Assembly: GCA_002306815.1 (NCBI GenBank)
Contig: DBTA01000036.1
Coordinates: forward strand, 128,218 to 192,217
DNA: 64,000 nt
Direction of reading: 5' to 3'
DNA from: Dehalococcoidia bacterium UBA1328
Lineage (GTDB): Bacteria > Chloroflexota > Dehalococcoidia > Lucifugimonadales > Lucifugimonadaceae
Made by a program: the position numbers and the translations under genes. A model generated the notes under the pieces. The model did no database searches and was not told where the DNA came from. It saw only the letters and a program-made list of their open reading frames with translations. Shown here piece by piece: positions 24,902 to 34,201 of the stretch; position 1 is the stretch's first letter, and the number at the start of each line of letters is the position of its first letter.

Positions 24902-25839
24902 TTCTTACCCGAACCCAGTGTTGCTCCGTCGAACTCCGGCTGACCATTGAGAAAATCGGCGGCGGCAACAGCCTGGCGACCCTGGAGCTGAATTCGTTTC
25001 AGCAAGATCGAACCCGAACCGCATCCTACGAACGCGTTGCCGTCGTCGACAAAAACCACTCCAACACCCGCCGATGGCGTATCCGACAACTCTGCATCAA
25101 CGATTTTCAGAGTTTTGTCACCCCAACTTGTAAATGTCCCGGGCCAAGGGCTGTAAGCGCGAATCATCCGATCGATCTTTTCAAAGGGATCAGCCCAATC
25201 GATCTCACCATCTGATCGATCTAAGAGTCTCGACACGGTCCCCAGAGAGTCGTTCTGCGGCTGCGGCTGAATAGAGCCGTCTTCCAGTCCATTAAGAACC
25301 GCTGGCAACATCGATGCTCCCTCCCTAAAAAGGCGCGCCTGTAGTTCGGCTCCTTTTTCAGTACCGTCCAACTTGACTGGCGGCGACTGCGCAAGAACAG
25401 GTCCTGTGTCCATACCCTCGTCGAGCAGCATCACGGATACGCCGGTTTCGCTTTGACCATCGAGAATTGCGGTTACGACCGGACTTGGCCCTCGGTACTT
25501 CGGAAGTAGCGACGGGTGAACATTTACGACACCCATCGGGGGAACTTCCAACAACTCTGGCGGTAAAATTCGACCGTACGCAACCACGACGAATACATCT
25601 GCGTTCAATTCTCGCAGTCTGTTTAGCTCATCAGGGTTATTTCTAAGTGAACGTGGCGTGAAAACAGGAATACCGCTTGCTTCCGCAGTCGTTCTTACCG
25701 GAGTCGGCCTCAATATACGCCCTCTACCGGCCTTTCGATCGGGCTGGGTGTAGGCAGCCGTAACGGTGTGGCCGTCATCAATTAATGCCGCTAACGCGTC
25801 GGAGGCTTCAGCCGGTGACCCGAAAAAAACGATTCTCAT
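24898..25839 (-). CDS. fmt: Methionyl-tRNA formyltransferase
   Basis: A 313-residue enzyme that formylates initiator Met-tRNA using 10-formyl-THF. Catalytic residues N106, H108 (GVVNVHPSLLPKYRGPSP) and D144 (EGMDTGP) are present, with a C-terminal OB-like tRNA-binding domain from about residue 205 (YSPWPGTFTSWGDKTLKI). The loop reads KYRGPSP where RWRGAAP is usual, a mild variant. No deformylase gene lies nearby. Confidence 0.93.
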   Translation of the reverse strand: MRIVFFGSPAEASDALAALIDDGHTVTAAYTQPDRKAGRGRILRPTPVRTTAEASGIPVFTPRSLRNNPDELNRLRELNADVFVVVAYGRILPPELLEVPPMGVVNVHPSLLPKYRGPSPVVTAILDGQSETGVSVMLLDEGMDTGPVLAQSPPVKLDGTEKGAELQARLFREGASMLPAVLNGLEDGSIQPQPQNDSLGTVSRLLDRSDGEIDWADPFEKIDRMIRAYSPWPGTFTSWGDKTLKIVDAELSDTPSAGVGVVFVDDGNAFVGCGSGSILLKRIQLQGRQAVAAADFLNGQPEFDGATLGSGKN

Positions 25840-26124
25840 GCAACTACTTTATATCTCTCGCGCCGCGCCGGGCACGCTGAAATGGGCGGCGCGGTACGGC
25901 AAGAATTTCTCGGAGAAATATTAAAAATTATGGTCGCTCAAACTGAGTCGTGATCGATGTCACAATATTGTTGGGAAATTCGTGTGAAATTCAGCCCAAA
26001 TCACCCGTCGCGGGGGTTGCATTGACTAGCGTGACGCATGGTACGGTTGCCCTCAGACAGGCACCACCTCAGGCAACGTCCAGCTGCCGAAAAAGCCGGT
26101 CTACGTAATCCACATATTTGGTCG

Positions 26125-27567
26125 ATGTTTTTTTACAAGTCAGCTTGTCTGACTCGGGGGCTGTCTGCACCCAAGAATAGTGAGGGTTCGGCGACGGATA
26201 ATGCACGGAAAATATGGTCAGCTGCCCTCGGTCAGCTCCAGCTAGAAATCCCTCGTCCGAACTACGAAACGTGGTTAAAACCCACTTCTACGGTGGGATT
26301 AGACGGCGACACACTCACAATTTCAACGCCGAGTCCTTTCGCAGCAGAAATGCTCGATAAGAGACTTTCTGGAACCATCCTTCGGACTGTTTCTCGTGTC
26401 GCCGGTCGAAAGCTCAAAGTACAGTTCCAGGTCAAGGGTTCGACACAAGAACAACACGTCGAACAGGCTGTATCGAACGGATTTGAAAAATCGGAACACG
26501 ACTCGGAACATAAAGTTGGGAAAATCGACTACGCTAGGCCTTACGCGTTAAAGCCATCTTTCAGTTTCGACACGTTCGTAGTTGGCCCATCGAACCGCCT
26601 GGCGCAAGCTGCGGCAAGCAAGGTTTCTGAAGCTCCCGGCGGCGTTTACAACCCGCTGTACATCTACTCAGAAGTTGGGCTCGGAAAAACCCACCTTCTT
26701 CACGCGATAGGCCACACGTTGGTCGCTAGCGGGTTGAACGTCATCTACGTCAGCAGTGAGCGGTTCACCAACGAGTACATCAGCGCGATTCGAGAAGGAA
26801 CCGCAAGCATGTTCCGCGAGCGGTACCGCAGTGCGGATGTTCTAATGGTCGACGATATCCAGTTCATCGCATCGAAGCCGCAAACTCAGGAAGGTTTCTT
26901 CCACACCTTCAACGAGCTTCACATGGCGGGCAAGCAAATTGTGATCACCGGTGACGAACCGGCGAGCAAGAGCATGCTGCAAGAAAGGATTCAGTCGAGA
27001 CTTGCTGGAGGGCTTGAAGTTGACCTTCAGCCGCCAGATTATGAATCTCGCTATGCGATCCTCCAGAGCAAGGCGCCGGATCTCGAACCAAACGTAATTG
27101 ATCAGATCGCACAGCGAGCTCACCAGAATGTTAGGGAGCTCGAAGGAGCGTTAAATCGGGTAATTGCCTATTCCCATCTCATCGGCAGCGCTGTTACGAC
27201 CGAGCTTGCAGATCAGGCGCTCAAAAGCTTACTGGCCGAGACACCGAAAGATGTTGTCTCCGTAGACGAAATACTGAACTCGATTGCTGATTTCTCGGGC
27301 GTTCCTGTTGATCGAATCATCGGTAAACGACGCGACAAGGCAACGGCGGAAGCTCGCAGGATGGCAATGTACCTGCTTCGTGAAGACGCTCATCTCACTT
27401 CGGCGCGCGTTGGTCAGGCACTCGGCGGTAAAGATCACTCGACCGTACTTTATGCGCAGAAACGCTTCGAGCAATTGATGGAAACTGACTCCTCGGTTAG
27501 ACAACACCTTGCTGCCGTAAGGGACATCATCGTCAGGTCACGACGAGTTAGCGTTTCCGCGGATTAG
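26125..27567 (+). CDS. dnaA: Chromosomal replication initiator DnaA
   Basis: An AAA+ initiator. Domain I starts at ARKIWSAALGQLQLEIPRPNYETWLKP; domain III has SFDTFVVGPSNRLAQAA, Walker A SEVGLGKTHLL, Walker B LMVDDIQF and the sensor and arginine motifs; domain IV has GKRRDKATAEARRMAMYLLRE and the signature GQALGGKDHSTVLYAQ that reads DnaA boxes. The start is uncertain: ATG 26125 gives 480 residues, and the frame is open to another ATG at 26038, but the residues before domain I look unconserved. The gene is followed by an AT-rich gap with DnaA boxes (oriC). Confidence 0.95.
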   Translation: MFFYKSACLTRGLSAPKNSEGSATDNARKIWSAALGQLQLEIPRPNYETWLKPTSTVGLDGDTLTISTPSPFAAEMLDKRLSGTILRTVSRVAGRKLKVQFQVKGSTQEQHVEQAVSNGFEKSEHDSEHKVGKIDYARPYALKPSFSFDTFVVGPSNRLAQAAASKVSEAPGGVYNPLYIYSEVGLGKTHLLHAIGHTLVASGLNVIYVSSERFTNEYISAIREGTASMFRERYRSADVLMVDDIQFIASKPQTQEGFFHTFNELHMAGKQIVITGDEPASKSMLQERIQSRLAGGLEVDLQPPDYESRYAILQSKAPDLEPNVIDQIAQRAHQNVRELEGALNRVIAYSHLIGSAVTTELADQALKSLLAETPKDVVSVDEILNSIADFSGVPVDRIIGKRRDKATAEARRMAMYLLREDAHLTSARVGQALGGKDHSTVLYAQKRFEQLMETDSSVRQHLAAVRDIIVRSRRVSVSAD

Positions 27568-27594
27568 TTGTACCCCCCCCATAGAGGTTCCCTC

Positions 27595-27912
27595 GTGAAC
27601 GACATTAAGCTCCACCTCGTTCAACACGGAGAAACCGTCGGCGATGGCACTCGCTATAGCTACGTTGACGAGCCTCCACTAACTGAGAACGGGTTTACCC
27701 AGGCTCAACTTTCTGCCCGGGTTCTTGAGCGCTTGATAATTGGGTAGATCGGTGCAAATCCAATGATTAGAGCTGTTCAAACCGCTAAGCCCGCCGCGAA
27801 CTCTCTGTAACTCACACCCAGCTACTACGATGGCATCCAGGAAATAGATACTGGCGAATCACCTACTCAAATCCTAGTTAGGCAACCAAACGAATGTGAA
27901 ATGTGTGTCTAA
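27595..27912 (+). pseudogene. Histidine phosphatase (phosphoglycerate-mutase-like) remnant
   Basis: From a GTG at 27595 one frame reads KLHLVQHGETVGDG and DEPPLTENGFTQAQLSARVL, meets TAG (27745-27747), continues GANPMIRAVQTAKP, meets TAA (27808-27810) and continues YYDGIQEIDTGE to TAA 27910-27912. These are the R-H-G, L-T-x-x-G-x-x-Q-A, R-A-x-Q-T-A and E-I-D-x-G-E blocks of the family, with RHG changed to QHG. A clearly inactive relic between dnaA and oriC. Confidence 0.8.
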
Positions 27913-28203
27913 TCTGCTCTTGATCATCACAAATTTTATGTGGATAAGCGCCGGCAAAAGTTCGTTCTCAAGTGTGGACAGATATTTCAAACATGACTCA
28001 TTGAAACAATTTGAATCACTTTCCAAAAATCTTTCCGGAACATCAGCATGAATTAACACGACAATCCATATCTAACACTCGAATACCCACCGTTTCTCAA
28101 CAGGAGTTTTATACTCAAACCAAGTTGATTATTCACATATCAACACTCTTTACTGATATCACGATTAATTAACCAAAGATATTTTCTGATTTATTTATCC
28201 ACA
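27913..28203. other. Probable chromosomal replication origin (oriC)
   Basis: A gene-free AT-rich stretch just after dnaA. Perfect DnaA boxes (TTATNCACA) occur at 27939-27947 (minus, TGTGGATAA), 28129-28137 (TTATTCACA) and 28195-28203 (TTATCCACA, running into the obg start codon); a weaker one lies at 27973-27981. The block 28138-28194 is very AT-rich (ATTAATTAACC, GATTTATTTA) and could unwind. dnaA upstream and gyrB within 5 kb add support. No other window gap has such a cluster. Confidence 0.8.
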
Positions 28204-29492
28204 TGCTTGATTCCGCAGTAATAGAAGTTCGAGCCGGTAACGGCGGTAACGGCAATGTTGCGTTCATTCGTGAAGCGCTTCTTCCACGCGGAGGTCCAGG
28301 TGGGGGAGACGGTGGACATGGTGGTGACGTATTTCTCGTCGCAGATTCATCAATCAACACCCTTACAAAGTTTCATTGGCAACCACACTTCATTGCGAAG
28401 AATGGGTCGAAAGGCGATGGACACAATCGTAACGGAGCCAGAGGGGACTCGATTGAAGTAACAGTCCCGGTCGGAACTGAAGTTTGGCTCTGGGAAGACC
28501 AGGAAGATAAAAAGCTTCTAGGTGATTTGAGTGAGCACGGTCAAAAAATGATCGTTGCAGAAGGTGGACGAGGTGGTTGGGGCAACGCTCACTTTGTTAC
28601 TCCTACTCAACAAGAGCCGTTGCTCGCAGAAGCTGGCGGTGAAGGTGAAATTCGGCGTGTTCGTTTAAATCTGAAACTTCTAGCTGATGTCGGTCTCGTA
28701 GGAATGCCTAATGCCGGAAAGTCGAGCATATTGACCGCAATTAGCGCTGCTCGCCCGAAAGTTGCTGATTATCCGTTTACGACACTCGAACCTGTACTTG
28801 GAGTCGTAGAGTTCGGTCCTCAAGCTTTCGTGGCCGTCGACATTCCTGGACTGATCGAGGGTGCTCACACTGGCACGGGTCTCGGAGATGAGTTTCTCAA
28901 GCATGTGCAGCGCACAAAGGTTCTGGTTCATGTTGTCGATGGCAGTGAAGACGACGTCGTTGGACGGATTAAAGCGATCAACTATGAGATCACCCAGTTT
29001 GATCCTGAACTCGCAAAAAAACCACAGATACTTGCTGTAAACAAACTAGACCTTGACGAAGTTTCAGTTCTTCAAGCGGAAATTACCACCGAGCTAGAAA
29101 ACCTGGAAGGACTGCATTCGGAAGTGTTCTTCGTTTCGGCGGCAACTTACGATGGTCTTGAGAATCTAAAACAGGCGATGTTCAACCTGCTGAGAAAGTC
29201 ACAGCAGAATGAAACTAGAACCACATCGGAAGCTTCGGACGAGATACCCGTAATACGACCATTAGTTAGAAAATCCTCCGATGTAGTTATCAGAGATTCC
29301 GAAGGTCAACTCAGAGTTGTACACCCTAAAGCGGTTCGACTCGCAAAGGGCAGCAACCTCGAATTGCATGAGGCACGCCTCCAGTTCCATCGTCGTCTTG
29401 AGCAGTTGAAAATTACGAAAGCACTACGAGAGGCAGGCATGGAGGAAGGCGACACCGTGCTGATTGCCGACTGGGAGTTTGATTGGGACTAA
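28203..29492 (+). CDS. obg: GTPase Obg/CgtA
   Basis: A 429-residue ribosome-associated GTPase. Glycine-rich Obg fold (RAGNGGNGN, GGPGGGDGGHGGDV), G domain with GLVGMPNAGKSS (G1), switch regions ADYPFTTLEP and DIPGLIEGAHTGTGLG, NKLD (G4), and a C-terminal OCT domain (about 355-429) found in a subset of Obg proteins. It helps 50S assembly and the stringent response. The stop overlaps the nadD start (TAATG). Confidence 0.96.
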   Translation: MLDSAVIEVRAGNGGNGNVAFIREALLPRGGPGGGDGGHGGDVFLVADSSINTLTKFHWQPHFIAKNGSKGDGHNRNGARGDSIEVTVPVGTEVWLWEDQEDKKLLGDLSEHGQKMIVAEGGRGGWGNAHFVTPTQQEPLLAEAGGEGEIRRVRLNLKLLADVGLVGMPNAGKSSILTAISAARPKVADYPFTTLEPVLGVVEFGPQAFVAVDIPGLIEGAHTGTGLGDEFLKHVQRTKVLVHVVDGSEDDVVGRIKAINYEITQFDPELAKKPQILAVNKLDLDEVSVLQAEITTELENLEGLHSEVFFVSAATYDGLENLKQAMFNLLRKSQQNETRTTSEASDEIPVIRPLVRKSSDVVIRDSEGQLRVVHPKAVRLAKGSNLELHEARLQFHRRLEQLKITKALREAGMEEGDTVLIADWEFDWD

Positions 29493-30103
29493 TGTCTGAT
29501 CCCAACGTCCCTAAGAAGATCGGTGTGTTCGGTGGTACGTTCGACCCGATCCACAGCGGACACATTGCTGTGGGTCGTGCAGTGCGCGACGAACTCGAAC
29601 TCGATCGAGTCCTGCTGGTAGTGAATTCCGACCAATGGCTTCGAGATAATCCTCCTTCAGCGTCGGTTGCCGACAGGTTCGCCATGGTCAAACTCGCCGT
29701 TGAACATGAAATCGGGATGGAAGTATCCGACGTGGATATAGCCCGAGGAGGGTCAACCTATACTGTTGACACTCTTAGCGACTTGCGTCAGCAACTCGGG
29801 AGCTCGGTCGAACTGCATCTGGTTGTTGGAGCAGACTCGGCGCTTTCGATGGACCGGTGGAGAGACTGTCAACAAATGAAACAGCTGGCAAAAATCGTTG
29901 CTGTTGGTAGGCCCGGTCAACAATTCGATTCTGGCTTACTCGATAGCTCACACCCGGCGAGCGGGGCAGAGTATCTTGAAGGACCAATGATCGACATTTC
30001 GGCTACCGGAATTCGCGAGCTTATTGATTCTAACCGCTCGGTGGATCAATTCCTGACTCCCGCTGTAGCCACGTACATAAAAAGCCACAACCTTTACCAG
30101 TAA
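29492..30103 (+). CDS. nadD: Nicotinate-nucleotide adenylyltransferase
   Basis: A 203-residue enzyme making nicotinate adenine dinucleotide from NaMN and ATP in NAD synthesis. GVFGGTFDPIHSGHIAVG contains the H-x-G-H nucleotidyltransferase motif, and the C-terminal ISATGIRELI is the ATP-binding S-x-T-x-x-R segment. ATG at 29492 overlaps the obg stop, so it is coupled with obg, as in many bacteria. pyrE follows 11 bases later. Confidence 0.95.
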   Translation: MSDPNVPKKIGVFGGTFDPIHSGHIAVGRAVRDELELDRVLLVVNSDQWLRDNPPSASVADRFAMVKLAVEHEIGMEVSDVDIARGGSTYTVDTLSDLRQQLGSSVELHLVVGADSALSMDRWRDCQQMKQLAKIVAVGRPGQQFDSGLLDSSHPASGAEYLEGPMIDISATGIRELIDSNRSVDQFLTPAVATYIKSHNLYQ

Positions 30104-30114
30104 CCGGAGTACAA

Positions 30115-30708
30115 ATGACCACGCCTGCCAGATCAAATGGCAACGACCTGCACGCCATTGCAACTCGCCTGTACGAACGGGCCAAGGAACTTGAATCGCT
30201 GAGGTTTGGCGACTTCACGCTGTCTTCAGGCCAGAAGAGCACCTACTACTTCGATGGTCGGATGCTTTCTACCGACCCCGAAGGAGCCGATTTGATCTCT
30301 CAGGCATTTGGAATTGCGATGGATGAAGCCGGCGTTGATGCGTTTGGTGGTCCGACGGTTGCTGCAGTGCCAATTGTCGGCTCACTGGCATTGCGTTCTC
30401 GACTCGATGGCAAAGATCGAACAGGATTTTTCGTTCGACCCGAGCAAAAAGACCATGGTGCAGGAAAGCAGATCGAAGGAAACCTTCAGGCGGGGATGAA
30501 GGTTGCAGCGTTCGACGACACGATTTCAACTGGCGGATCGCTGTTCCCAGCAATTGATGCTGTGGAGGCGGCTGGATGCGACGTCGTGCTGGTTATGGCA
30601 ATCCTGGATCGTCATCAAGGTGGCGACGCCGAAATCGACCGTAGGCGAATCCCGTTCTTCCGCCTCTGGGAATCAACCCCTGAGGGCAAAATCACCATAG
30701 CCGTCTAG
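30115..30708 (+). CDS. pyrE: Orotate phosphoribosyltransferase
   Basis: A 197-residue enzyme of UMP synthesis joining orotate to PRPP. Visible are FTLSSGQKSTYYFDGR (orotate site), VRPEQKDHGAGKQIEG (flexible catalytic loop with K and H) and the PRPP motif VAAFDDTISTGGS. A CGGAG site precedes the ATG. Last gene of the obg-nadD-pyrE operon. Confidence 0.94.
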   Translation: MTTPARSNGNDLHAIATRLYERAKELESLRFGDFTLSSGQKSTYYFDGRMLSTDPEGADLISQAFGIAMDEAGVDAFGGPTVAAVPIVGSLALRSRLDGKDRTGFFVRPEQKDHGAGKQIEGNLQAGMKVAAFDDTISTGGSLFPAIDAVEAAGCDVVLVMAILDRHQGGDAEIDRRRIPFFRLWESTPEGKITIAV

Positions 30709-30901
30709 CGGCGAATTTTCGCGAGATTAATTTCCGTAACCCTGATCATCATTAGTCTCAGAGGTTTTCTATACAAACGCGCAATACGCTATTGTCGGCA
30801 GGACGAACACTCGAACACGCCGGCTCATAGTCGCCGCAAAGATCGACTGATCGGCACACATCCACCAAGGCCTCTTGCCGCATTGCCACTCGCCACACGC
30901 G

Positions 30902-30956
30902 AAACGACTTCGCCGAATTTGATTAAGCGAAGTCGTTTGATTCGGGAGGTTTTTTT
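30902..30956 (+). terminator. Terminator with two mutually exclusive hairpins, after pyrE
   Basis: AAACGACTTCGC (30902-30913) pairs with GCGAAGTCGTTT (30927-30938). CCGAAT (30913-30918) can instead pair with ATTCGG (30940-30945), which lies four bases before seven Ts (30950-30956). The first hairpin is the stronger; only the second sits correctly for intrinsic termination. The rest of 30709-30963 shows nothing else. Confidence 0.5.
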
Positions 30957-30963
30957 GAGGTGC

Positions 30964-33468
30964 TTAGACGTCCAGGTTCTTCACTTCGAGGGCGTTGGCC
31001 CGGATGAAATTTCGGCGTGGCTCAACGTCGTCACCCATAAGAGTTCGGAACATGTCGTCCGCTGCCATCGCATCATCTGCGGTGACTCGCAGCATTACTC
31101 GACCGTCCGGATCCATTGTGGTGTCGAACAGCTGGTCGGCGTTCATTTCGCCCAGGCCCTTGAATCGCTGCACGTTCACACCAGATCGATCCGAGTTGTT
31201 ATCCAGAGTCGTAGGCAGCTCGTGCCACGCCACGCCAGAAGCGACAACGTTGTCGCCCTTGGAAACAGTCAGGGTTCCCGCTTCCAGAACGTTCTGGATT
31301 AGCGGGTATATCGCTCGGAGACGCTGTACAGCAGGGTTGTTATAGGTCTCCTTGGTCAACGTGTAACCATCGATCTCGTGAGTGCGATCCGGCAGAATCT
31401 CCGGTTCGACCTCTTCGATCGCAGTCTCTGCGGCATCGACAGCCTCGCCGTCTGATTCGACTTCAGGGGTCTCGTCAAACAGTGAAGCTTGAGCTGTCGA
31501 GACTGGCTCCGTCGGCCCGGCGGGTCGCTCAGGTCGGAAATCGAGTGAAGCGTATTCAGGATTCTTCGTGAGCTTTTCGATCACTAATTCCGGGATGTTC
31601 AAAACCCTCGCGACTTCAAGCGACTCGATGTAATCCCTTAGAGGAGTTAGAACTCGACCTAGCTTCGCACTTTTCAACACAAGTCCAGCGTCGTTCTCAG
31701 TAGTAACAGAGATGTTTCCGTACAGCCGGTTGGCAGTCCACTCGTCGAGCTCTGCATCTGAATACAACCACTTTGCAGATCGACCCTTCGACGCCCGGTA
31801 TAACGGTGGTTGAGCAATATAGAGATGCCCGTTACCGATGATTTGTGGCATGTTGCGGAAGAAGAACGTCAACAGAAGTGTTCGGATATGTGCTCCATCA
31901 ACGTCAGCGTCGGTCATGATGATCACACGGTGGTAGCGAAGCTTTTCTTCGTCGTAATCCTCACCAAGACCGGCTCCAAGCGCTGTGATTAGAGCGGCAA
32001 TTTCTTCATGAGCCAACATTCGTTCTGGTCGAGCCTTCTCGACGTTCAGAATCTTTCCACGCAAGGGTAGAATCGCTTGGAACTGTCGATCACGACCTGC
32101 CTTCGCAGACCCACCAGCAGACTCGCCCTCGACGATGTAAATCTCGGACGATGCCGGATCTTTCTCAGTACAGTCGGCGAGCTTTCCTGGCAGCGACCCG
32201 CCATCCATGGCATTCTTGCGAATTACAAGGTCGCGCGCCTTCTTGGCTGCCGCCCGAGCCCGGGCAGCGGTGGTCGACTTGTTGATGATCTGTTGGCCAT
32301 CTATTGGATAGTCTTCCAGGAACTCTACGAGTTTGCGCCCAACAACCTGTTCGACCGCGCCCTTGACTTCAGGGTTACCAAGTCGACCCTTGGTCTGACC
32401 TTCGAATTGAGGGTCTTTCACTTTCACGCTGATTACGCACATCAGGCCTTCACGAGTGTCCTCGCCGGAAAGACTCTTGATGTCGTCCTTCCCAGTTCCG
32501 AGAAGGTTGTTCTTCTTGGCGAAGTCGTTTAAAACTCGTGTGAGAGCAGAGCGGAAGCCTGTTACATGCGAACCTCCGTCTCCGGTTCGAATCACGTTAG
32601 CGAACGAAAGAGTGTTATCGATAAACGAGTCGTTGTATTGCATCGCTACTTCGACGACCACGTCGTCGATAGTCTCCTGAGCGTACATAACGTTCTGGTG
32701 AACGGCCCCACGCCTGCGGTTCAACGACCGAACGAAACTCTGGACACCGCCGTCGAACATGTAGGTGACGTCGTTGAACGGCCAAACATCGTCGTGCCAC
32801 TCAGAGCGGAGGTGGATGGTCAAGCCCTGGTTCAGGTACGCCATTTCCTTGAATCGAGCGGAAATTGTGTCCCAGTCGTATGAGATTTCAGGGAATATCT
32901 CGGAGTCGGGCATCCAGGTGACTTTGGTCCCTGTGCCAGGAATGTCGTTCTCATCTGGCTTGCGGACGTCCATGTCGCCGATAGTCTTGCCGCGTTCGTA
33001 TCGTTGGGCTGTTACCTTCTTGTCACGGCGCACTTCGACCTCAGTCCATTCCGAGAGAGCGTTCACGACGGAGGCACCAACTCCGTGTAGGCCACCTGAC
33101 ACCTGGTAACCCTTACCGCCGAATTTTCCACCGGCGTGAAGCGTGGTCATGACGGTTTCTAGAGCTGACATGCCGGTTTTCTTGTGCTTATCCACAGGAA
33201 TTCCACGACCGTCGTCAACGACCGTCACAGATCCGTCATTATGGATCGTTATATCGATTCGACTCGCGAATCCAGCCATTGCTTCGTCGACACTGTTGTC
33301 AACGATTTCTCGGATCAGGTGAAAGACACCCTCTGTGCCTGTTGTACCAATGTACATTCCGGGTCGTTTTCGTACGGCCTCGAGACCCTCCATGACCGTA
33401 ATGTCATCTGCACTGTATTCAGCTGAACCGCCAGTAACATCGGCGCCGGCATTTTTTCGCTTTGCCAT
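30964..33468 (-). CDS. gyrB: DNA gyrase subunit B
   Basis: An 834-residue type II topoisomerase ATPase subunit. GHKL ATPase residues (VDNSVDEAMAGFA, VVDDGRGIPVD, GGLHGVGASVVNALS), transducer, then Toprim with EGESAGGSAKAGRDR and TDADVDGAHI, and the tail RFKGLGEMNADQLFDTTM. Compared with the common 640-residue form there is an insertion of about 170 residues between the Toprim core and RFKGLGEM, including an acidic stretch (ESDGEAVDAAETAIEEVEPE). AAGGA precedes the ATG. gyrA is not in the window. Confidence 0.97.
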   Translation of the reverse strand: MAKRKNAGADVTGGSAEYSADDITVMEGLEAVRKRPGMYIGTTGTEGVFHLIREIVDNSVDEAMAGFASRIDITIHNDGSVTVVDDGRGIPVDKHKKTGMSALETVMTTLHAGGKFGGKGYQVSGGLHGVGASVVNALSEWTEVEVRRDKKVTAQRYERGKTIGDMDVRKPDENDIPGTGTKVTWMPDSEIFPEISYDWDTISARFKEMAYLNQGLTIHLRSEWHDDVWPFNDVTYMFDGGVQSFVRSLNRRRGAVHQNVMYAQETIDDVVVEVAMQYNDSFIDNTLSFANVIRTGDGGSHVTGFRSALTRVLNDFAKKNNLLGTGKDDIKSLSGEDTREGLMCVISVKVKDPQFEGQTKGRLGNPEVKGAVEQVVGRKLVEFLEDYPIDGQQIINKSTTAARARAAAKKARDLVIRKNAMDGGSLPGKLADCTEKDPASSEIYIVEGESAGGSAKAGRDRQFQAILPLRGKILNVEKARPERMLAHEEIAALITALGAGLGEDYDEEKLRYHRVIIMTDADVDGAHIRTLLLTFFFRNMPQIIGNGHLYIAQPPLYRASKGRSAKWLYSDAELDEWTANRLYGNISVTTENDAGLVLKSAKLGRVLTPLRDYIESLEVARVLNIPELVIEKLTKNPEYASLDFRPERPAGPTEPVSTAQASLFDETPEVESDGEAVDAAETAIEEVEPEILPDRTHEIDGYTLTKETYNNPAVQRLRAIYPLIQNVLEAGTLTVSKGDNVVASGVAWHELPTTLDNNSDRSGVNVQRFKGLGEMNADQLFDTTMDPDGRVMLRVTADDAMAADDMFRTLMGDDVEPRRNFIRANALEVKNLDV

Positions 33469-33730
33469 TCGTAGTCCTTACCATGGGTGCGGTACGCGAA
33501 TTGCTCTTTACTCCATCGAATTTCCGACCATTGAAAAGCACAGCCTGAGCTTTTGAGAAGCGCGTGCGCAAGGACTGAAAAAAGATGTCGAATCTGACTT
33601 GATTCGCGTGCGTCTACGTAACCCGTAAACCACGCCCAGATTCTACCATTTTTTGGCTGAATTCGCCCAGTTCGACGGCAGTATAAAATCTCGATAAATT
33701 TTTACTTGAATCACCACTGAAAAATTTTGA

Positions 33731-34048
33731 TTGGTCGACGCGTTGGACTTAACCGGTCAAGAAATATCTATTTTGATTGCCGCCAGTTTGGCGTTCGTCA
33801 ACATCGGTTCGGTTATCGGTATTTGGTGGGACAAACGCCGAGCTTCGAAAAATCAGCGGCGAATAAAAGAGGAAACTCTTCTAGTTTGGGCTCTACTTGG
33901 CGGATGGCCTGGTGGCGTATGGACGATGCGCTGGCTCAGGCATAAAACATCGAAGCGGTCATTCATTACGAAATACGCCTTCGTCGTTACCCTAAACTTG
34001 CTCCTGATTGCTGGAATTGTATTTGGCGCGATCGAAAGTTTGATCTGA
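33731..34048 (+). CDS. DUF1294-type membrane protein
   Basis: A 105-residue protein with two or three membrane helices. The block W-D-K-R-R-A, then R-I-K-E-E-T-L-L-V-W-A-L-L-G-G-W-P-G-G and R-H-K-T-S-K-R-S-F is the DUF1294 signature. TTG start. No function is known for the family. The 262-base gap to gyrB contains no feature I can name. Confidence 0.75.
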   Translation: MVDALDLTGQEISILIAASLAFVNIGSVIGIWWDKRRASKNQRRIKEETLLVWALLGGWPGGVWTMRWLRHKTSKRSFITKYAFVVTLNLLLIAGIVFGAIESLI

Positions 34049-34082
34049 GCCGAACTTGGCACACGGCTGTTCATTCGAGGTC

Positions 34083-34088
34083 TATAAT
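34083..34088 (+). promoter_or_regulatory. Possible -10 box for the dehydrogenase operon
   Basis: A perfect TATAAT 114 bases before the E1 alpha start. The nearest TTG-type -35 (TTGGCA, 34056-34061) is 21 bases upstream, longer than ideal, so this is tentative. Confidence 0.3.
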
Positions 34089-34201
34089 CTCGCAACTTAT
34101 CCGGGAATTACTGTTCCCCCGAACTCGTTGTTTCCCCGGATTATGCACTGATTCAAGTTTGAAGCCTCTGCGGAATAATCACGACTCCGCTGCCGGCTTT
34201 T

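Noticed and set aside
25840..26124. A second origin region upstream of dnaA
   Set aside because: No match to TTATNCACA was found there, unlike the dnaA-obg gap.
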